Shown here in pieces: positions 22,503-34,454 of a stretch of 64,000 nt of DNA (the stretch's first letter is position 1; each line of letters starts with the position of its first letter). The stretch is taken from positions 355,629,863 to 355,693,862 of the forward strand of contig CM060915.1 in assembly GCA_030737875.1 (NCBI GenBank), given 5' to 3'. The notes under the pieces are model-generated. The model was not told where the DNA came from. It saw only the letters and a list, made by a program, of their open reading frames with translations, and did not search any database. A program made the position numbers and the translations under genes. Source of the stretch: Allium sativum. Lineage: Eukaryota; Streptophyta; Magnoliopsida; Asparagales; Amaryllidaceae.

Positions 22503-24079
22503 TGTGCATTAATAATTAATTAATGCAAATCTAAGATAAATATGATACCTAAAACATGTTGGGTGGATAGGGTTAAAACAATTGGTCTGATGAATCTAAA
22601 AGAACCCGTTTCGTAAATCTGTAGGCCCAATATAAAGTTTGGTAAAACAGTCTGTAAGCCTGTTAATCTGTATATCTGATCCGTTACTCTGAGAACTTGC
22701 TAACTTGATTGTCTGATCTGTGAACTAGTAACCTGAACACTGTCTGAAATCTGTAAACAAGTTAATCTGAAGTCTGTTAGTCTGGGGACACAAGGTTAGG
22801 AGGGGAAATACTTATGTTATCTGTTGTTTGGGACCCATATTAGTCTGTAACCCTTTCTGGTATCAAAACTTTGCCCCCACGCTATGTAGGGGTCCGGGCA
22901 CGCTTACTGAACTAATTATAAGTGGCTCATTCTGATAATGGCGAGGGGTGTTGATGGTGCATTCCAACCGGGTCATGTGCGTGCATGGATCCGGTCTTCT
23001 CTGAGGACTTAGGGAGTGATATCTGTAACTAGGTCTGTGCCAATAGGTTGCCACTTTAGGGAGTGATACACCCTACCGTGGGGCCGACACAGGGTATTTA
23101 TATATTAGGGAGCCGATCGCTTGGGGATAGGACTTAGGGTACACTTAGTTATGTCTATTTCTGTTGGTGCCGTCTGTTTCTGTTGGGTGGCAACACCTGT
23201 CTGTTTCAGCGTGGTACCGTCTGTTGGGGTGGTAAAGGCCCATTACTAGTGTACACCTAATTCTAGCATTCTGTTTCCGTAAGGATTATTCTGTTTCTGT
23301 CTATGATTCCGTTTCCGATTCTGTTTCCGTATCTTCTGTCTATTGGGGTGGTAAAGGCCCATTAGTTGGGTGGTAAAGGCCCATTATTAGTATTCTGCTT
23401 CTGTACCTTCTGTCTGTTTGGGTTGTAAAGTCCCATTACAAGCATTCTGTTTTGTAGAGATTATTCTGTTTTCGTTTCTGTTTCAGTTTAGACATTAGGG
23501 TAACACCTAATCCTTTTATACTAGTGTTAGTGTAGATAAGTGAAGACTAAGTAATAAGCTTAGCTTAGTCTCTATCATTTGGTTAACCTGCTATTCAAGT
23601 TACAGTTATCCGTCATCCAGTTTTATTTACATGTCATGATATTATTATTTGTTTATATGCTGAAAGTCACTGGACTCACCAGACTTATGTCTGACCTAGT
23701 TTGTTTCGCCTCTTTTCTTTCCGTTCCCCCCCTGGTTTTCAGGGTGGAAACATAGGAGCTTGATTCAGATTCTCTCTGCTTGAAGTATTGCTTGGCTTTG
23801 GCTCTATCTTTTCTTAGCAGTTTACGTTGGGGATTATGACTTTAAAAAGTATGCATTCTGAAGGCTTTTGTACAAGACCAATATTTTGTACTTGAATTCT
23901 GATATTGTGACTTGAAAAGATGTAACCAAACTTATTTCTGTTTCTATTGTAATAAAGTTATAAAACTTTTCAAGTATTTCTTTATCTATCTTGTAAATTT
24001 CTTTTCTGTCTACTAAAACGCTCCATCAAAGTTAAGGCCTTCCCTTTGTGAGTGGCCTTAACGGAGGTGGGGTGTTACA

Positions 24080-24879
24080 CGGGGAATGGGTTAATATGAG
24101 TGAATGACGATAGCCTTAATTATTAGGACCTGTAGCTAGTGTCCTCTAGTTTATATTAGCGTTGAGTAAACCATCGAGAGGCATTAAGTGACCAATAGGT
24201 CCGCCTAGGGTATTAAGCGATCAAGAGGATCCACCATTTGCTATTATTTGATAATGAGGTCTTAAGTGACTCTATATATATGCATAAATAACTAACCTCT
24301 GTATGATTAGCGAGTAGTTATGAGCTCCGCCTCTTAGTTTGGTAATTGGTTAAATGATGGTTTAAAGGCTTCATAAATATACGCGTAAACGTTCTATCTC
24401 AGTATCATTATCGTTGGGAATGCTACCGTGGGTATGGTAGTCGAAGTTGTGCGTCAATGTTTACAAGGTTAGGTTAGAAGCCTTCGTAGGCTTATGTCTT
24501 TGGTTGAATCAAACGAGATACATCTATGTATTGTAAACTATTTTACACTCTTCCTGTTCACCTGGACTTGTTGTTCTAACCCCCTCCTCATTGCAATATC
24601 CTAGGTTTTCTCGAGAGGGTCTAGTTCTCACAGGTGTTTAAGTTTAGTTATCGTTCTCTCTCATGCTCAGTATTGACATGGTGACTCACTCTGATAAGGT
24701 GGTTACCTAAATCAATGTTAGCCTATCCTATTTTGTTTCCGTTATGGTTATTTTATCGTACTCTAATTATGCTCATAATCCTTTACTTGCAGGTACTAGA
24801 TTTACATGCTCCACCCTTGGATGAGTTTGAGTTTCATTTTTTATCGAAATTTAGGCTCAGAATAGTGTGGGGTGTTACA
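24080..24879 (+). mobile_element. 5' LTR of element A, second part
   Basis: After the CGGGG duplication (24080-24084) the A LTR resumes with AATGGGTTAATATGAG and ends GTGTGGGGTGTTACA. It matches 54925-55739 of the other LTR. It continues the run of TTAAGTGACC...TCCGCC-type short repeats. Confidence 0.85.
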
Positions 24880-24897
24880 TCGGTATCATAAATTAGG
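24880..24897 (+). other. A primer binding site, decayed
   Basis: CGGTATCATAAATTAGG directly follows the LTR end. It is a weakened version of the tRNA-iMet complement TGGTATCAGAGC (GGTATCA is intact). Confidence 0.65.
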
Positions 24898-26270
24898 TTA
24901 AACGATCAGAGGAATAGTTAAATTAGGACTCGTGAGTGAAGTTATTCGATTTTATTTTCTATATTCTTCATCTTTCTTACTCGACTTTAAATTATTTCGA
25001 CGATAAATTAGTCGTGGGCCTATTTATATAGAACGAGTCTTAAGAGACTAAGAGTTGAAATGTATTAAGTTCAGATTTCTAGCTAGTTCTATCTTAACCC
25101 AGATTACGTTGGCGATTTTGTTGTGAAGAGCATGAGGACGACATGTGGTGGATTCTGTGGATTTGCGTTTGGAGACTGGAAAAAATCTAACTATAGCTGA
25201 GGTAGTCACGATTTCTGGTTTTTTGGTTTTGTTTTGTGGTTCCAGTCAATGACCTATTCTTGGCTTGAAACGAGAAATTCATGATAATATGTCGTATCCA
25301 TTCGAAAATATAATTACGAGGTATATCCGTTTGACGCTTCGTTACAATTCTGAATATTCTTTTGTTGAAAACATTCAATTAGATCCATTCTTATATTCAA
25401 AGGAATTTACATTTTTAAATCTGGTTGGAAAATAAAATAGATTTCGAAAGTTGTAAAACTATGGTTTCGAAAAAAATAGTTTTGTAAAGATATGGTTTTA
25501 AAATTTTAAATATATTCGTGTTTCAAAATTGTTCGGACTTTGTGTGATTTTAATAAATAACCAGTTAGTAAAAAGGAAGGGGATTGAAAATGACAAGGAA
25601 TATGCCTCAAAACTTAAAAATAATGAACACTTATTCCTTGTGATTTTTAGTATCTCTCTTTATATATATATAGGATGATTTATCGATGTTATCACAATTA
25701 ATCTTCGACATTTTTAGGTTCCAACACTTCGGAACGCAAAAAGGTTTTCCAGTTAGTAATATGAACTGTATTATAAATAATAAAATGGATTTATAATACG
25801 AAGCCTTTAGTTTAAAATAAATAAATCAATTTTCAAAGAAGTTAAAAAATTCTTTCGAAAGGGACTAAGGAGAATTTTTCGTTTTATTTTTGGGGTATTT
25901 GATTTTGTGAATCATTCGATTTGTTTGCCAACTAGGTAAGGGGAAAATCCGTTTTATATTTTCGATTTCTAGCAAAATTTCTACTCTAAAATTCGTTCGT
26001 TTGGTGGTCACAAATGTTCGGAGGCAGAGAAAAGGGCATTGGGAATTTAAACTCTCGACTCGACAAGTGGTGGAAGTCGACACGAGATTTTAGAAGTCAT
26101 TTTGACGTCATAGGAATTTAATTATGATTTTTATATAATATATTGGGGCCATTGTCCGAGGTTCAGACAATGCCCATTTAGGGAAAAGCAGTCGACTTCC
26201 CTTGTTAGGTCTAGTCGACCGCTACCCCCTATGGGGAACGGACTGTATCCTGACCTACATCCTATGGAAC
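24898..26270. other. A internal region, left part: no gene recognised
   Basis: AT-rich leader-like sequence. Minus-strand frames at 25187-25378, 25865-26083 and 26131-26337 are short and unlike any family I know. The last 150 bases before 26271 contain GTCGACTTCCC and TAGTCGACCGC, so they may be a fragment of another LTR. Confidence 0.5.
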
Positions 26271-27492
26271 CGTAATAACCCAGCCGGGGTAGGCCTAAAT
26301 TTTGACCTAGAAAAGGCACATCGAAACTTAGAGTCACTCTAAACGGATCGTTGGTTCCTATAAGGAATTACATTTGTACAGAATAAAAGATAAGCTTAGC
26401 GATATGGAATCTCATATAGCGGAATGAAAAAATATAATACCAAAATAAGATGTACCATTTCATAAAAAGCCACTGAATTCGAATACAAATTGTCAAGATA
26501 CAATTATTTAATTGGTACATCATTATGGTTCATAATCTAGAGTTTCCATAAGAAATACAACAACGATAATAATATCTCCATCACCTTCGTCAAGCTCCAT
26601 CTTTATTTCCTTCATTGAATAGCTACCTCACCTGCTGACCTGTAAGATACTTTAAGGGGATGGGCCAGAACATAAAGTCCTGTGTGATTGAAATAACATT
26701 TTCTTAAAGACCATACCCTAGATTTAGCATGTTATATATGTCAAGGTATGTCTATGAAACACACAAGCACGCACTTATGAAAAGTGTTTAACCAATGAGG
26801 TGGATATCCGAATCAATCACTTGAGACTTTATTAGCGATTTAGGGTAGAGACCGAACGAGGTGGACATTCTCGGTCACTTAAGGCCTGTTCTAACTTATT
26901 TATTAAGGGTGGATTCTCATGATCTCTTATGACCCTAAGGCAGACCCTAGCCACTTAAGACCCCATCCTAATACGTCAACGTTCTTAATTATATACTCTC
27001 ATGAAATAGTAACTCGCTGCTTAGTACCGATTTAGGGTAGGCCCACATATAGCCATGTAAGACCCCTCTGGCATACGCTTCGTGTTACCGCGTAACTGAT
27101 ATTACGGTAGAACACCTTTGCTGCTTAAGATTTCCCTTAGACAGTTGGTAAATTAAATAACATGCTATGTCCAACGTATACCAACTTTATCCCTAGGTGC
27201 ACCCTTCAAAATCTTCTAGAGGATGTGGACACTCCAGTAAACTACCATACTCCGTTATTGCCATGTCCAAACCACTTTCAGAGAAGGAGGACCCACAAAC
27301 CTACGTCAAATCTAATAAGGGAGGGTCCCATGACTTTGGTCCATATCCAAGGAATGAACCTTTAGAATGGTCCTAGTCCTAACCACTTAAGACCCAAACT
27401 AGATAAGAAGAGAGTCGGCCACTTAAGACCTACTCAAGGCATTGTAAACTTACCTATTCACACACATAATTGTTATATATATACACACACTA

Positions 27493-27584
27493 GACCTCTC
27501 ACACTAGACTATAAACCTGTAGATGTTGGATATGCCGGGTGGTTCGTGGAAGACTTCTACTACAAGTAAGCTTAACCTCGGGTC
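27493..27584 (-). other. LTR stem-loop, E unit 2 (decayed)
   Basis: Read on the minus strand it runs GACCCGAGGTTAAGC to GTGTGAGAGGTC, with CCCGGCATATCCA in the loop as in B. Pairing of the stems is weakened. Confidence 0.6.
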
Positions 27585-27618
27585 ATAATGTACTAATTTA
27601 AATAGCCTGTGACACCTA

Positions 27619-27712
27619 GACCTCTAACATTAGCCAAAATCATTTGTGGTTGCTGGATTTGTCGATCGGTTCCGGGTAGACTTCTACCACAAATGGCAAC
27701 TAACCTCATGTC
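27619..27712 (-). other. LTR stem-loop, E unit 1
   Basis: Read on the minus strand, ATTTGTGGT pairs perfectly with ACCACAAAT and TTAG with CTAA. The loop keeps CCCGGAACC and ACAAATCCAGCA. The first stem base differs from B and G and is matched on the other side. Confidence 0.72.
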
Positions 27713-29010
27713 TGTGTGTCATTATTTAATATATAGATAAGCCATTTTATACATATGCACAAACAACAATTTATATGGGGACATTTCAAATTAAAATCTT
27801 ATCCTAATCGGATTTACTATGTCATTATTATGCTAATTACTTTAATTACGTTATATAAGTAGAATATTTAGTATGTGTACGTAATGCTAGTTTTCGTATG
27901 AACGAAGGAACATTTTAACGAGGTAAAATTGTCAACTTGGTCTATATTCAAGCATACAAGTTAATTCCCACATCCGACCACTACATAGATGGCATAATGG
28001 CATAATTACAGATATCAGTTTTGGCAAAGATACAACATACAATCAAAACTTGCATCCTAGGCTTGTCAGAATAATTCAAGTAATGAATCAAGAACAAGGT
28101 ATAAATTTCCTACATCATATATACATATACATATTTATATATACCTTTATTTATCTAATTTACCGTTTCTAATATTGTACATAATAACATTGATATTTGA
28201 TTTGTTTCAAATCTGATTATGTTCGAATTATCCATTCAAAATGGATATTCGAACCTTTTTTACATTACAATCATTTTTAAATAAAAAGGATAAATCAAAT
28301 CAAATAAAAGTAAATCACCCAAAAATTCTTTATCTGCAACTCAAACAAATTCACAAACCCAATACCAATTGACATTTCTTGCGAAATAGGTATAAAAATA
28401 GGCGATTTGGGGGTTTTTACAGTTTGATATTACCGCTAATCCAAATCTCCCTAGGAATACTAGTTCATATAAAAATCAATAGATGTAGAATATGCCTAAA
28501 AAATTAATATTTCGAGTCACAGTGATTTGACTATATGGAAATGCCGTAGATTTGACGATGTTTGCCTATTAGATGCGTACTCCAATCCTTAGAAATATAT
28601 ATATATATATATATGTAAAAATTGGAAAGTTAGAATATATATATATATATATAAATCTTGTGATTCCATATGTAGATCCTTTTCAAATCTATAAGAAAAG
28701 AGATTAGAAATAGAAAATAGATTTAAGAGAGAAAGAAGGAAACCTATTATGAATTTCTCTGGAATCAATGGCAGAGTGGAGGCAGAAATAGAGATGGAGA
28801 CTAGGTTTAGGCCTAGAGTCTAGGATGTTATTTATAGGTGTGTTTGTGTGTAAATAAGAATCGTAGGATTATTAAGATTTAACCCTAGCTGTTCATTTTT
28901 ATAAATTAACACCAAAACCTAACTCGAACCAAGCTTTACTGGGCATAGGCTGTGCCAGGCGGTCTACCGGCGGTCGACACCTCTCACGGGGGCGGTTGAC
29001 CCCTTAAGAA

Positions 29011-29289
29011 GCGAAAAATACAACTCGCTCTGAACATCCATGTTGTACACCGATGTTATTATTAATACATCCATGACTCGCAGTGATTATGAACTGCAGA
29101 TTTACTAAAGTGAGCTCAATCCTGGGGTGTATGTGAATAAGTGATGCAGTGTATATGCAAAACATCCTAGTATGCATATATTTCTATATGAGTGCATTGC
29201 GCAATGTTGTTCCATCCATTTCATAACATCTAAACTAGAAACCATGATGCATCCATAAACGTAATTTAAAGGAAAATTTACCCAAGAAA
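29011..29289 (-). other. E 3' untranslated internal region
   Basis: Between the end of pol and the truncated LTR. Noncoding, with ATGCATA and TATATGAGTGCAT motifs like those in the 3' regions of A and B. No polypurine tract is visible. Confidence 0.5.
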
Positions 29290-30720
29290 AGCTCTGGGTG
29301 TGTCTGTCTCATATTATCCTCAGTCTCCTATGTGCTTTCCAGAGGATCATTTCCCCATTGTACTTAGACGAGGCGAACAATTTTATTGCGGAGTCTCTTG
29401 ATTCCATGCTCTACAATCTTTGCAGTGGCACGGGGGACCCTGGACTCTAACTCGAGTTTTCCTATGTCCCCAATTTCATCAAGCTCGAGTCTGATAGCAG
29501 AATCATGAAGGCATTTCCACAGATGAGATACATGAAAAACGTTATGGATTCCCGATAGACAGTATGGGAGATACTCAATAGGCCAAAGATCATATCCTCT
29601 CGATGATGCGAAAAGGCTCAATAAATCTGAGAGCCAACTTCCCAGTCATTCCAACCGAATAGTCTTCCTGAGAGGGGGTTCCTTTACAAATACCAAATCT
29701 CCAGTATCGAACTCAAATTCCCTCCTTCTTTTATTGGCATACGATTTCTGATGATCTTAGCTGCCTTCATCCTCTACCTAATCAAAGAAATCTTCTCTGT
29801 GGAATCACCAACGAAGTCTGGTCCAAGTAGAACCTTGTCTATAGTATCCCACCAACAAGTTGGCAGTTTGCTTAGCCTCCCGTAAATCGCTTTAAAAGGG
29901 GGCATACCAATCGTCGCTTGAAAACTATTGTTGTAGGTAAACTCCACAAGTGGTAGGTGTTGCTCCCAAACTCCTCCAAAGTTGATAATGCAAGCTCTGA
30001 GCAAGTATTCTGTGATCTGATTTACTCTTTCCGTTTGGCCATCGTTTTATCAATGATACGCTGTACTTAAGTTGAGGGTCGTTCCTAATTCTGCTTGTAA
30101 GGTTCACTCAAATTCACTCATGAATAAGGGATCTCTATCACTCACTATGCTAGATGGGATTCCATGTACATGTTGTTTATCTACCTCCCTGATATACAAT
30201 TGGGCTAATGAAGTTGCAGTCATATTCTTTTTGATTGGTTCAAAAATAGCACTTTTTGTCAAACGATCTACTACAAACCAAATGCCTTAATTCCCTTCTG
30301 ACTTCTTGGAAGCCCATCCATGAAATTCATGGAAATATGTTCCCACTTCCACATGGGAATTTCTAAAGGTAACGGTAATCCTCCGGGTTTTCCTTGCTCC
30401 ACTTTTACTTTTTGGCAGGTTAAACATTTAGCTTCGAACTTGGCTATATCCTTTTTCATCCCTTCCCAATGGAGATTCCTCTTCATGTCTTCATACATTT
30501 TATCTCTACCAGGGTGCATAGTCATCTTCGGCCATGATACTTCTCTAAAATTTCCTTTCTTAACTCTTCAGCTTTAGGTACGCAAAGTCGTTTGTCCCTA
30601 AGCAAACTCTCGTCGCTGCCCAGGGAATATCTGACTAAATGCGAAAAGGTCTCTTTCTTCCCCATTTTCTCCTTCAAATTCCTTTCTTCTTCGTCAAGGT
30701 TTTGCATATTCCGAATTCTT
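29290..30720 (-). pseudogene. E integrase with chromodomain, fragmented
   Basis: Integrase joins element DNA to the chromosome. In order on the minus strand: HPGRDKMYEDMKRNLHWEGM and CLTCQKVK (the H2C2 zinc domain, about 30400-30520), then WEHISMNFMDGLPRSQKG at the start of the catalytic core, then VEFTYNNSFQATIGMPPF (about 29900), then YDLWPIEYLPYCLSGIHNVFH and the chromodomain-like tail with KRLRNKIVRLV and NDPLE...EDNMR (29290-29400). Chromodomains place E in the chromoviruses. Frames change at least three times and stops occur, so it is dead. Confidence 0.8.
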
Positions 30721-30925
30721 TCTCTTAGAGTGGGTATAACAAGAATAAATCAAAGAAAACTATTAGAATCTACTAGCGAGAGTTGCAAGTTAAAGTTAGA
30801 GAGAAACTCCAACTGTTTCCATTCCAAAATTGCATTCAAAGATGCATGCTTCCTACTCAATGCGTCTCTACGACGTTCCCCTTCCCAGGGGTATACTGGA
30901 TCATAAAGTCAAAAGAGGAAATGTA

Positions 30926-31309
30926 CTACATCCATCGTTGTTGCCTTAAATTCATGTCACGTTGAGAGAGTAAATACTTTAGGGATTTGTAGTCAGTAAA
31001 AATTTCAATGTTCTCCCCAAAAAGATAATGCCTCCACATCTTTAGAGCGAACACTACTGTGGCTAACTTTAGGTCATGATCTGTGTACCTTTTCTTGGGA
31101 TCCTTGAGTTGTCTAGTGGCATAAGCAATAACCCTTCCTTCTTGCATAAGAACCACTTCTAAACCGGTGCTGCATGCATCAATGGAAGTGGTGAACATCT
31201 TCGAGCCATCAGGTATAATAAGAACTAGCGCACTAGTTAATAATTCCTTTAATCTCTTAAAGGTCACATCGCACTTACTACTCCAAGAAAATACGAAATT
31301 CTTCTTCAA
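30926..31309 (-). pseudogene. E RNase H domain
   Basis: Degrades RNA in RNA-DNA hybrids during reverse transcription. The frame contains TTSIDACSTGLEVVLMQEG (normally TDAS, the catalytic Asp kept), EIFTDYKSLKYLLSQRDMN and QQRWM. The stretch between this and the integrase (30721-30925) is too broken to read. Preceded by RT on the same strand. Confidence 0.78.
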
Positions 31310-31312
31310 TAG

Positions 31313-32189
31313 TTAAGTTAAAGAAATAACAATCTTTGCGAAGTCTTTAATAAACTTTCGGTAATATCCAGCTAATCCAAGGAAGCTTCTCACATCTATA
31401 GCATTTCGAGGTATTCCCCTTTCCGTGATTGCTTCGATCTTCGCGAGGTCTACTGCCAAACCTTTGTTTGACACGATATGTCCCAAAAATATTATTTCTT
31501 CCCCCCAAAAATGGCACTTCAAACTTTTTGCTTTCAACTGGTTCTCTCTTAATATCCCTAAGACCTGTCTCAAGTGACTTTCATGCTCTTTATGATCCTT
31601 TGAAAATATAAGGATACCATCTACGAAGACTACCACAATTTTATTCAGAATGCCACTAAACACTCTACTCATAAGGTTAACAAAGAAGGAAGGTGCATTT
31701 TTCAGTATAAAGGACATAACTTCCCATTGGAACAATTCATCAGGCATCTTAAACACGGTCTTATTCTTACTGTCCTATGAGATCCTCAATTGGTGAAATC
31801 CAGTTGCAAGGTCTAATTAGGATAATTCTTGGGATCTTCCTAAGTGGTCAAATAGATCATCAATTCTAGGTAAAGGGTACCTATTATTTTTGGTTAACTT
31901 ATTAAGCTCCTTATAATCCATGCAAAGTCTTAAAGATCCACCTGCTTTGGCGGCAAACAAAACAAGTGCACCCCATCCAAAGGTACTTCGCCAAATGAAG
32001 CCTTTCTGTAGTAATTCCAAAAATCTGCTTATCCAACTCTCTTCTTTCCTTAGGCATCATATACCTTAAAGGTAAAGTTATTAGTTTAGCGTCCTTCTCT
32101 AGGTCAATACGAAAAGGGATTTCTCTGTGGGATGGAAGTCCCGTTATTTCCTCAAAGACATCCAAGAACTCACATACTATGGGACCCAA
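31313..32189 (-). pseudogene. E reverse transcriptase, catalytic site altered
   Basis: Copies element RNA into DNA. Recognised from [57 protein letters not shown], then SRVFSGILNKIVVVFVDGIL and KCHFWGEEIIFLGHIVSN. The catalytic motif, usually F/YVDD, reads FVDG near 31600-31625, so the second aspartate is lost. Several frameshifts split the domain at about 31760-32020. Confidence 0.8.
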
Positions 32190-32600
32190 GATGGTCCTTC
32201 TGAACTAGGGGATAAGGTATATAATAGGGCTTTATCCTTATTCCTAATGTCACAAGGATTTTTCATACTACGTCCTCCTCGAATCCTAAGATGTACAACT
32301 CTCTTGTCGTAATCTAGGATGGACCCATAAAATGAAAGCCAATCCATACCTAGGATAAGGTCATACCCCATAAAATTCAACGCATACGTTTCGCAGGGGA
32401 ATTCGACATCGTCAATATCCAATACTAGGTCTTTACAGATCAACTCAAGATACTTAGTACCTTGGATAGGGTTGGCAACCTATATCGAATTGCAAGAGAT
32501 ACATAAGGGAAGGTTCAACAAATTTACTATCCTTTTAAAAATAAAAGAATGGGTCGCTCTCGAGTCAAATAAGGTGTATATGGAAATTCCCAAAATAGAA
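32177..32600 (-). pseudogene. E aspartic protease
   Basis: Processes Gag-Pol. The active-site phrase reads LFDSRATHSF near 32550, in which DSG has become DSR. YALNFMGYDLILGMDWL (about 32350) is the usual C-terminal protease signature. The frame is open from about 32443 to 32177. Confidence 0.75.
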
Positions 32601-32601
32601 G

Positions 32602-33510
32602 TCATACCTTCAAGCGCGTGTTGACCTTGATCTCTTGGGGGTAGGCTCTATATTGGTGTTGCCTCCAATGCATAATTCTGAACGCTCTGAATAACCTTAG
32701 GCTTGGGGAAATCTTTAGACATGTGTCCTTCCTTGTGGCATTTTTAGCATTTTCCTTTAAATTAGTTCTTTGCCAAAGCAATCCTGTAATACTTGGCCTC
32801 ATGGCCCTTGCGATTACACCTCGTACAAGTCTTAACTCCTTTCTTAAACTTACCCCCTTTCTTCTTATTCTTCCCCACTCTTTCTTATTATTGTTGAGAC
32901 CAGAACTTCCTTCTCCCTTCTCACCACCTTTATTCTCCTTAGATCCTTCAGCTGTGTACAAAAATAGCCGTCTCCACTAAGGTTTCGAAGGTTGCTCCGA
33001 ATGTTACTTGTGCTAACAAAGTACCATTCAATGGGGGATTCAACCCTTGATTAAACTTAAGGCTTTACTCATTGGGGTATCTACCAAACCCCTACCAAAC
33101 TTACATAACTTGATGAATTTAACCACATACTCTTATAAACTAACTTCCTTGCTTGAGATTGATAAACTTCTCTAACTGGATCATCATCTCAGCTTTTGGT
33201 AGGAACTTTTCTTCAAAGTGGGTCTTGGATTCAACCCATGTAAATACTATGCGCTCATTTCTCTTGATACTAGGTTCCACCATTCAAGGGCTTCTCCTTT
33301 TAAGTGCCAGGCCGCAATCCTCCTTTTACCTTCATTTGGCCATCCAGCAGCTTCAAAAATCCTTTCACAGTCCATTATCCAAGCTTGAGCACTAACAAAA
33401 CCTTCTATTCCTAAGAATTTTTGTCCACCAAGGTTCGCAAAACTTTTACAGAATCAAGGAAAATCAAAGGCTACCTCAGCGGCATGAGCTATAGGCACTG
33501 CTGGGGAGGG
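32602..33510 (-). pseudogene. gag: E gag, main part (left of D)
   Basis: Minus-strand frames read NPSPAVPIAHAAEVAFDFP at the D junction, then GIEGFVSAQAWIMDCERIF, KRRIAAWHLKGEALEWWN (capsid-like core), a lysine-rich linker and a zinc-knuckle area with CTRCNRKGHEAKYY and KCHKEGHMSKDF. Stops and frameshifts are frequent. Joined across D, the protein continues in frame into 40225-40372, which confirms that D landed inside this gene. Confidence 0.72.
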
Positions 33511-33515
33511 ATTAG
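33511..33515. other. Left target-site duplication of D (ATTAG)
   Basis: ATTAG is repeated at 40220-40224, at the outer border of the second D LTR. Confidence 0.88.
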
Positions 33516-34430
33516 TGATTAACATGAAAATGTGTTTATTTTATGCTCTTATATCTTATCTTTTGTGTATAAACAAATATTACTTGGGTATTATTTTGTT
33601 GTTTTTACAGATGTGTTGTCCAAACCTCATTCATCCTTAAAAGTGAAGAATTGATCCATATACATGAAGATTGCATAAGAAGCTGTCATTAGAGGCTAGT
33701 TGTGTTTACATTGGTCACCTTGGAAGTAGATTGGTAGAAAAGATATTCAAATGGACATATGTCAAACAAGCATAAGAGGAGGATCGTAGCATATTCTTTG
33801 ATGAGAAGGCTCATTCATATGATTATGGTTTTGCAACTCGGCTATAAATACACATGTATACCCATTGTAAAATAGATACTTTTTTGCTGTAATTTTTCTG
33901 CCATTTATCTAGTTTAGTATTCTTTTCTCTTTTTCTACATTTTTATTTTCATAGCAACTAGTGTTGTCTACACAATTTGATTTGGTACAGCACTATTTAT
34001 CTTTTGCAATTATTTTCATTAGTGATTGACCATCTGATTAGATTCAATCCTAATTTATTTCATGTTTATTATTTAATTTCTGCAATTTTAATTTCTATTT
34101 ATTTTATTGCTTTCCTAGGTCATATTGGGTTGAATATAGATTTAATTAGATTCCGATCTGATTCTATTCAATAATAGTTTTATTTGCTTTTCAATTGATA
34201 GTTGTGATTTGATCGTCGGTTCAATTAGGTTTGTTCTGAATTAAATTGCAGTTTCAATGTTTTTTTGTTTTCAAAATCAACCTTCAAGTTTTGTCTAACT
34301 TGCCCAAGAAATATACAAATAATAAAATTTAAAATTCCTCCCTGTGTTCGACCTGCATATTACACGATCTGTGCGCTTGCAGTTATTATTGCCAAATTCG
34401 TGCTTTTATAGTTCTTAGAAAGCGTTATCA
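33516..34430 (+). mobile_element. D 5' LTR
   Basis: TGATTAACATG to GCGTTATCA, 915 bp, matching 39285-40219. A TATA box (CTATAAATACAC) is at 33842. The TGAT/ATCA termini are inverted repeats. Confidence 0.88.
33842..33849 (+). promoter_or_regulatory. Probable TATA box of D
   Basis: GGCTATAAATACACATG, kept in the other LTR at 39622 as AGCTATAAATACAC. Confidence 0.6.
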
Positions 34431-34436
34431 AGTTTT

Positions 34437-34454
34437 TGGCGCCGTTGCCGGGGA
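34437..34454 (+). other. D primer binding site (tRNA-Asp)
   Basis: TGGCGCCGTTGCCGGGGA equals the complement of the plant tRNA-Asp 3' end as I recall it. It lies six bases after the LTR, as in Athila-like gypsy elements. Confidence 0.9.

Larger units (their letters stand above)
20545..24079 (+). mobile_element. B LTR 3
   Basis: Begins TGTAAAACCCCG (one base changed) and ends GGTGTTACA, 3535 bp. The CGGGG duplication follows. Structure matches LTR 1 and LTR 2: palindromic GTCGAC sites (20814-20848), TATA-like box near 20929, degenerate repeats, stem-loop pair, and the GGTGGTAAAGGCCCATTA repeats at 23230-23390. Confidence 0.88.
26271..29010 (-). mobile_element. 3' LTR of element E (right end missing)
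   Basis: The left border reads CGTAATAACCCAGCC and matches the other E LTR at 40554, with TG mutated to CG. Matching continues to about 26674, then resumes from about 28139 to about 29005. The 1.46 kb between is absent from the 5' copy and holds the stem-loop pair. The right end, which should read CGGGGTATTACA followed by the polypurine tract complement, is missing, apparently by deletion. CCTATAAATAAC on the minus strand near 28830-28838 is a plausible TATA box. (TA)n runs occur near 28600-28655. Confidence 0.7.
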
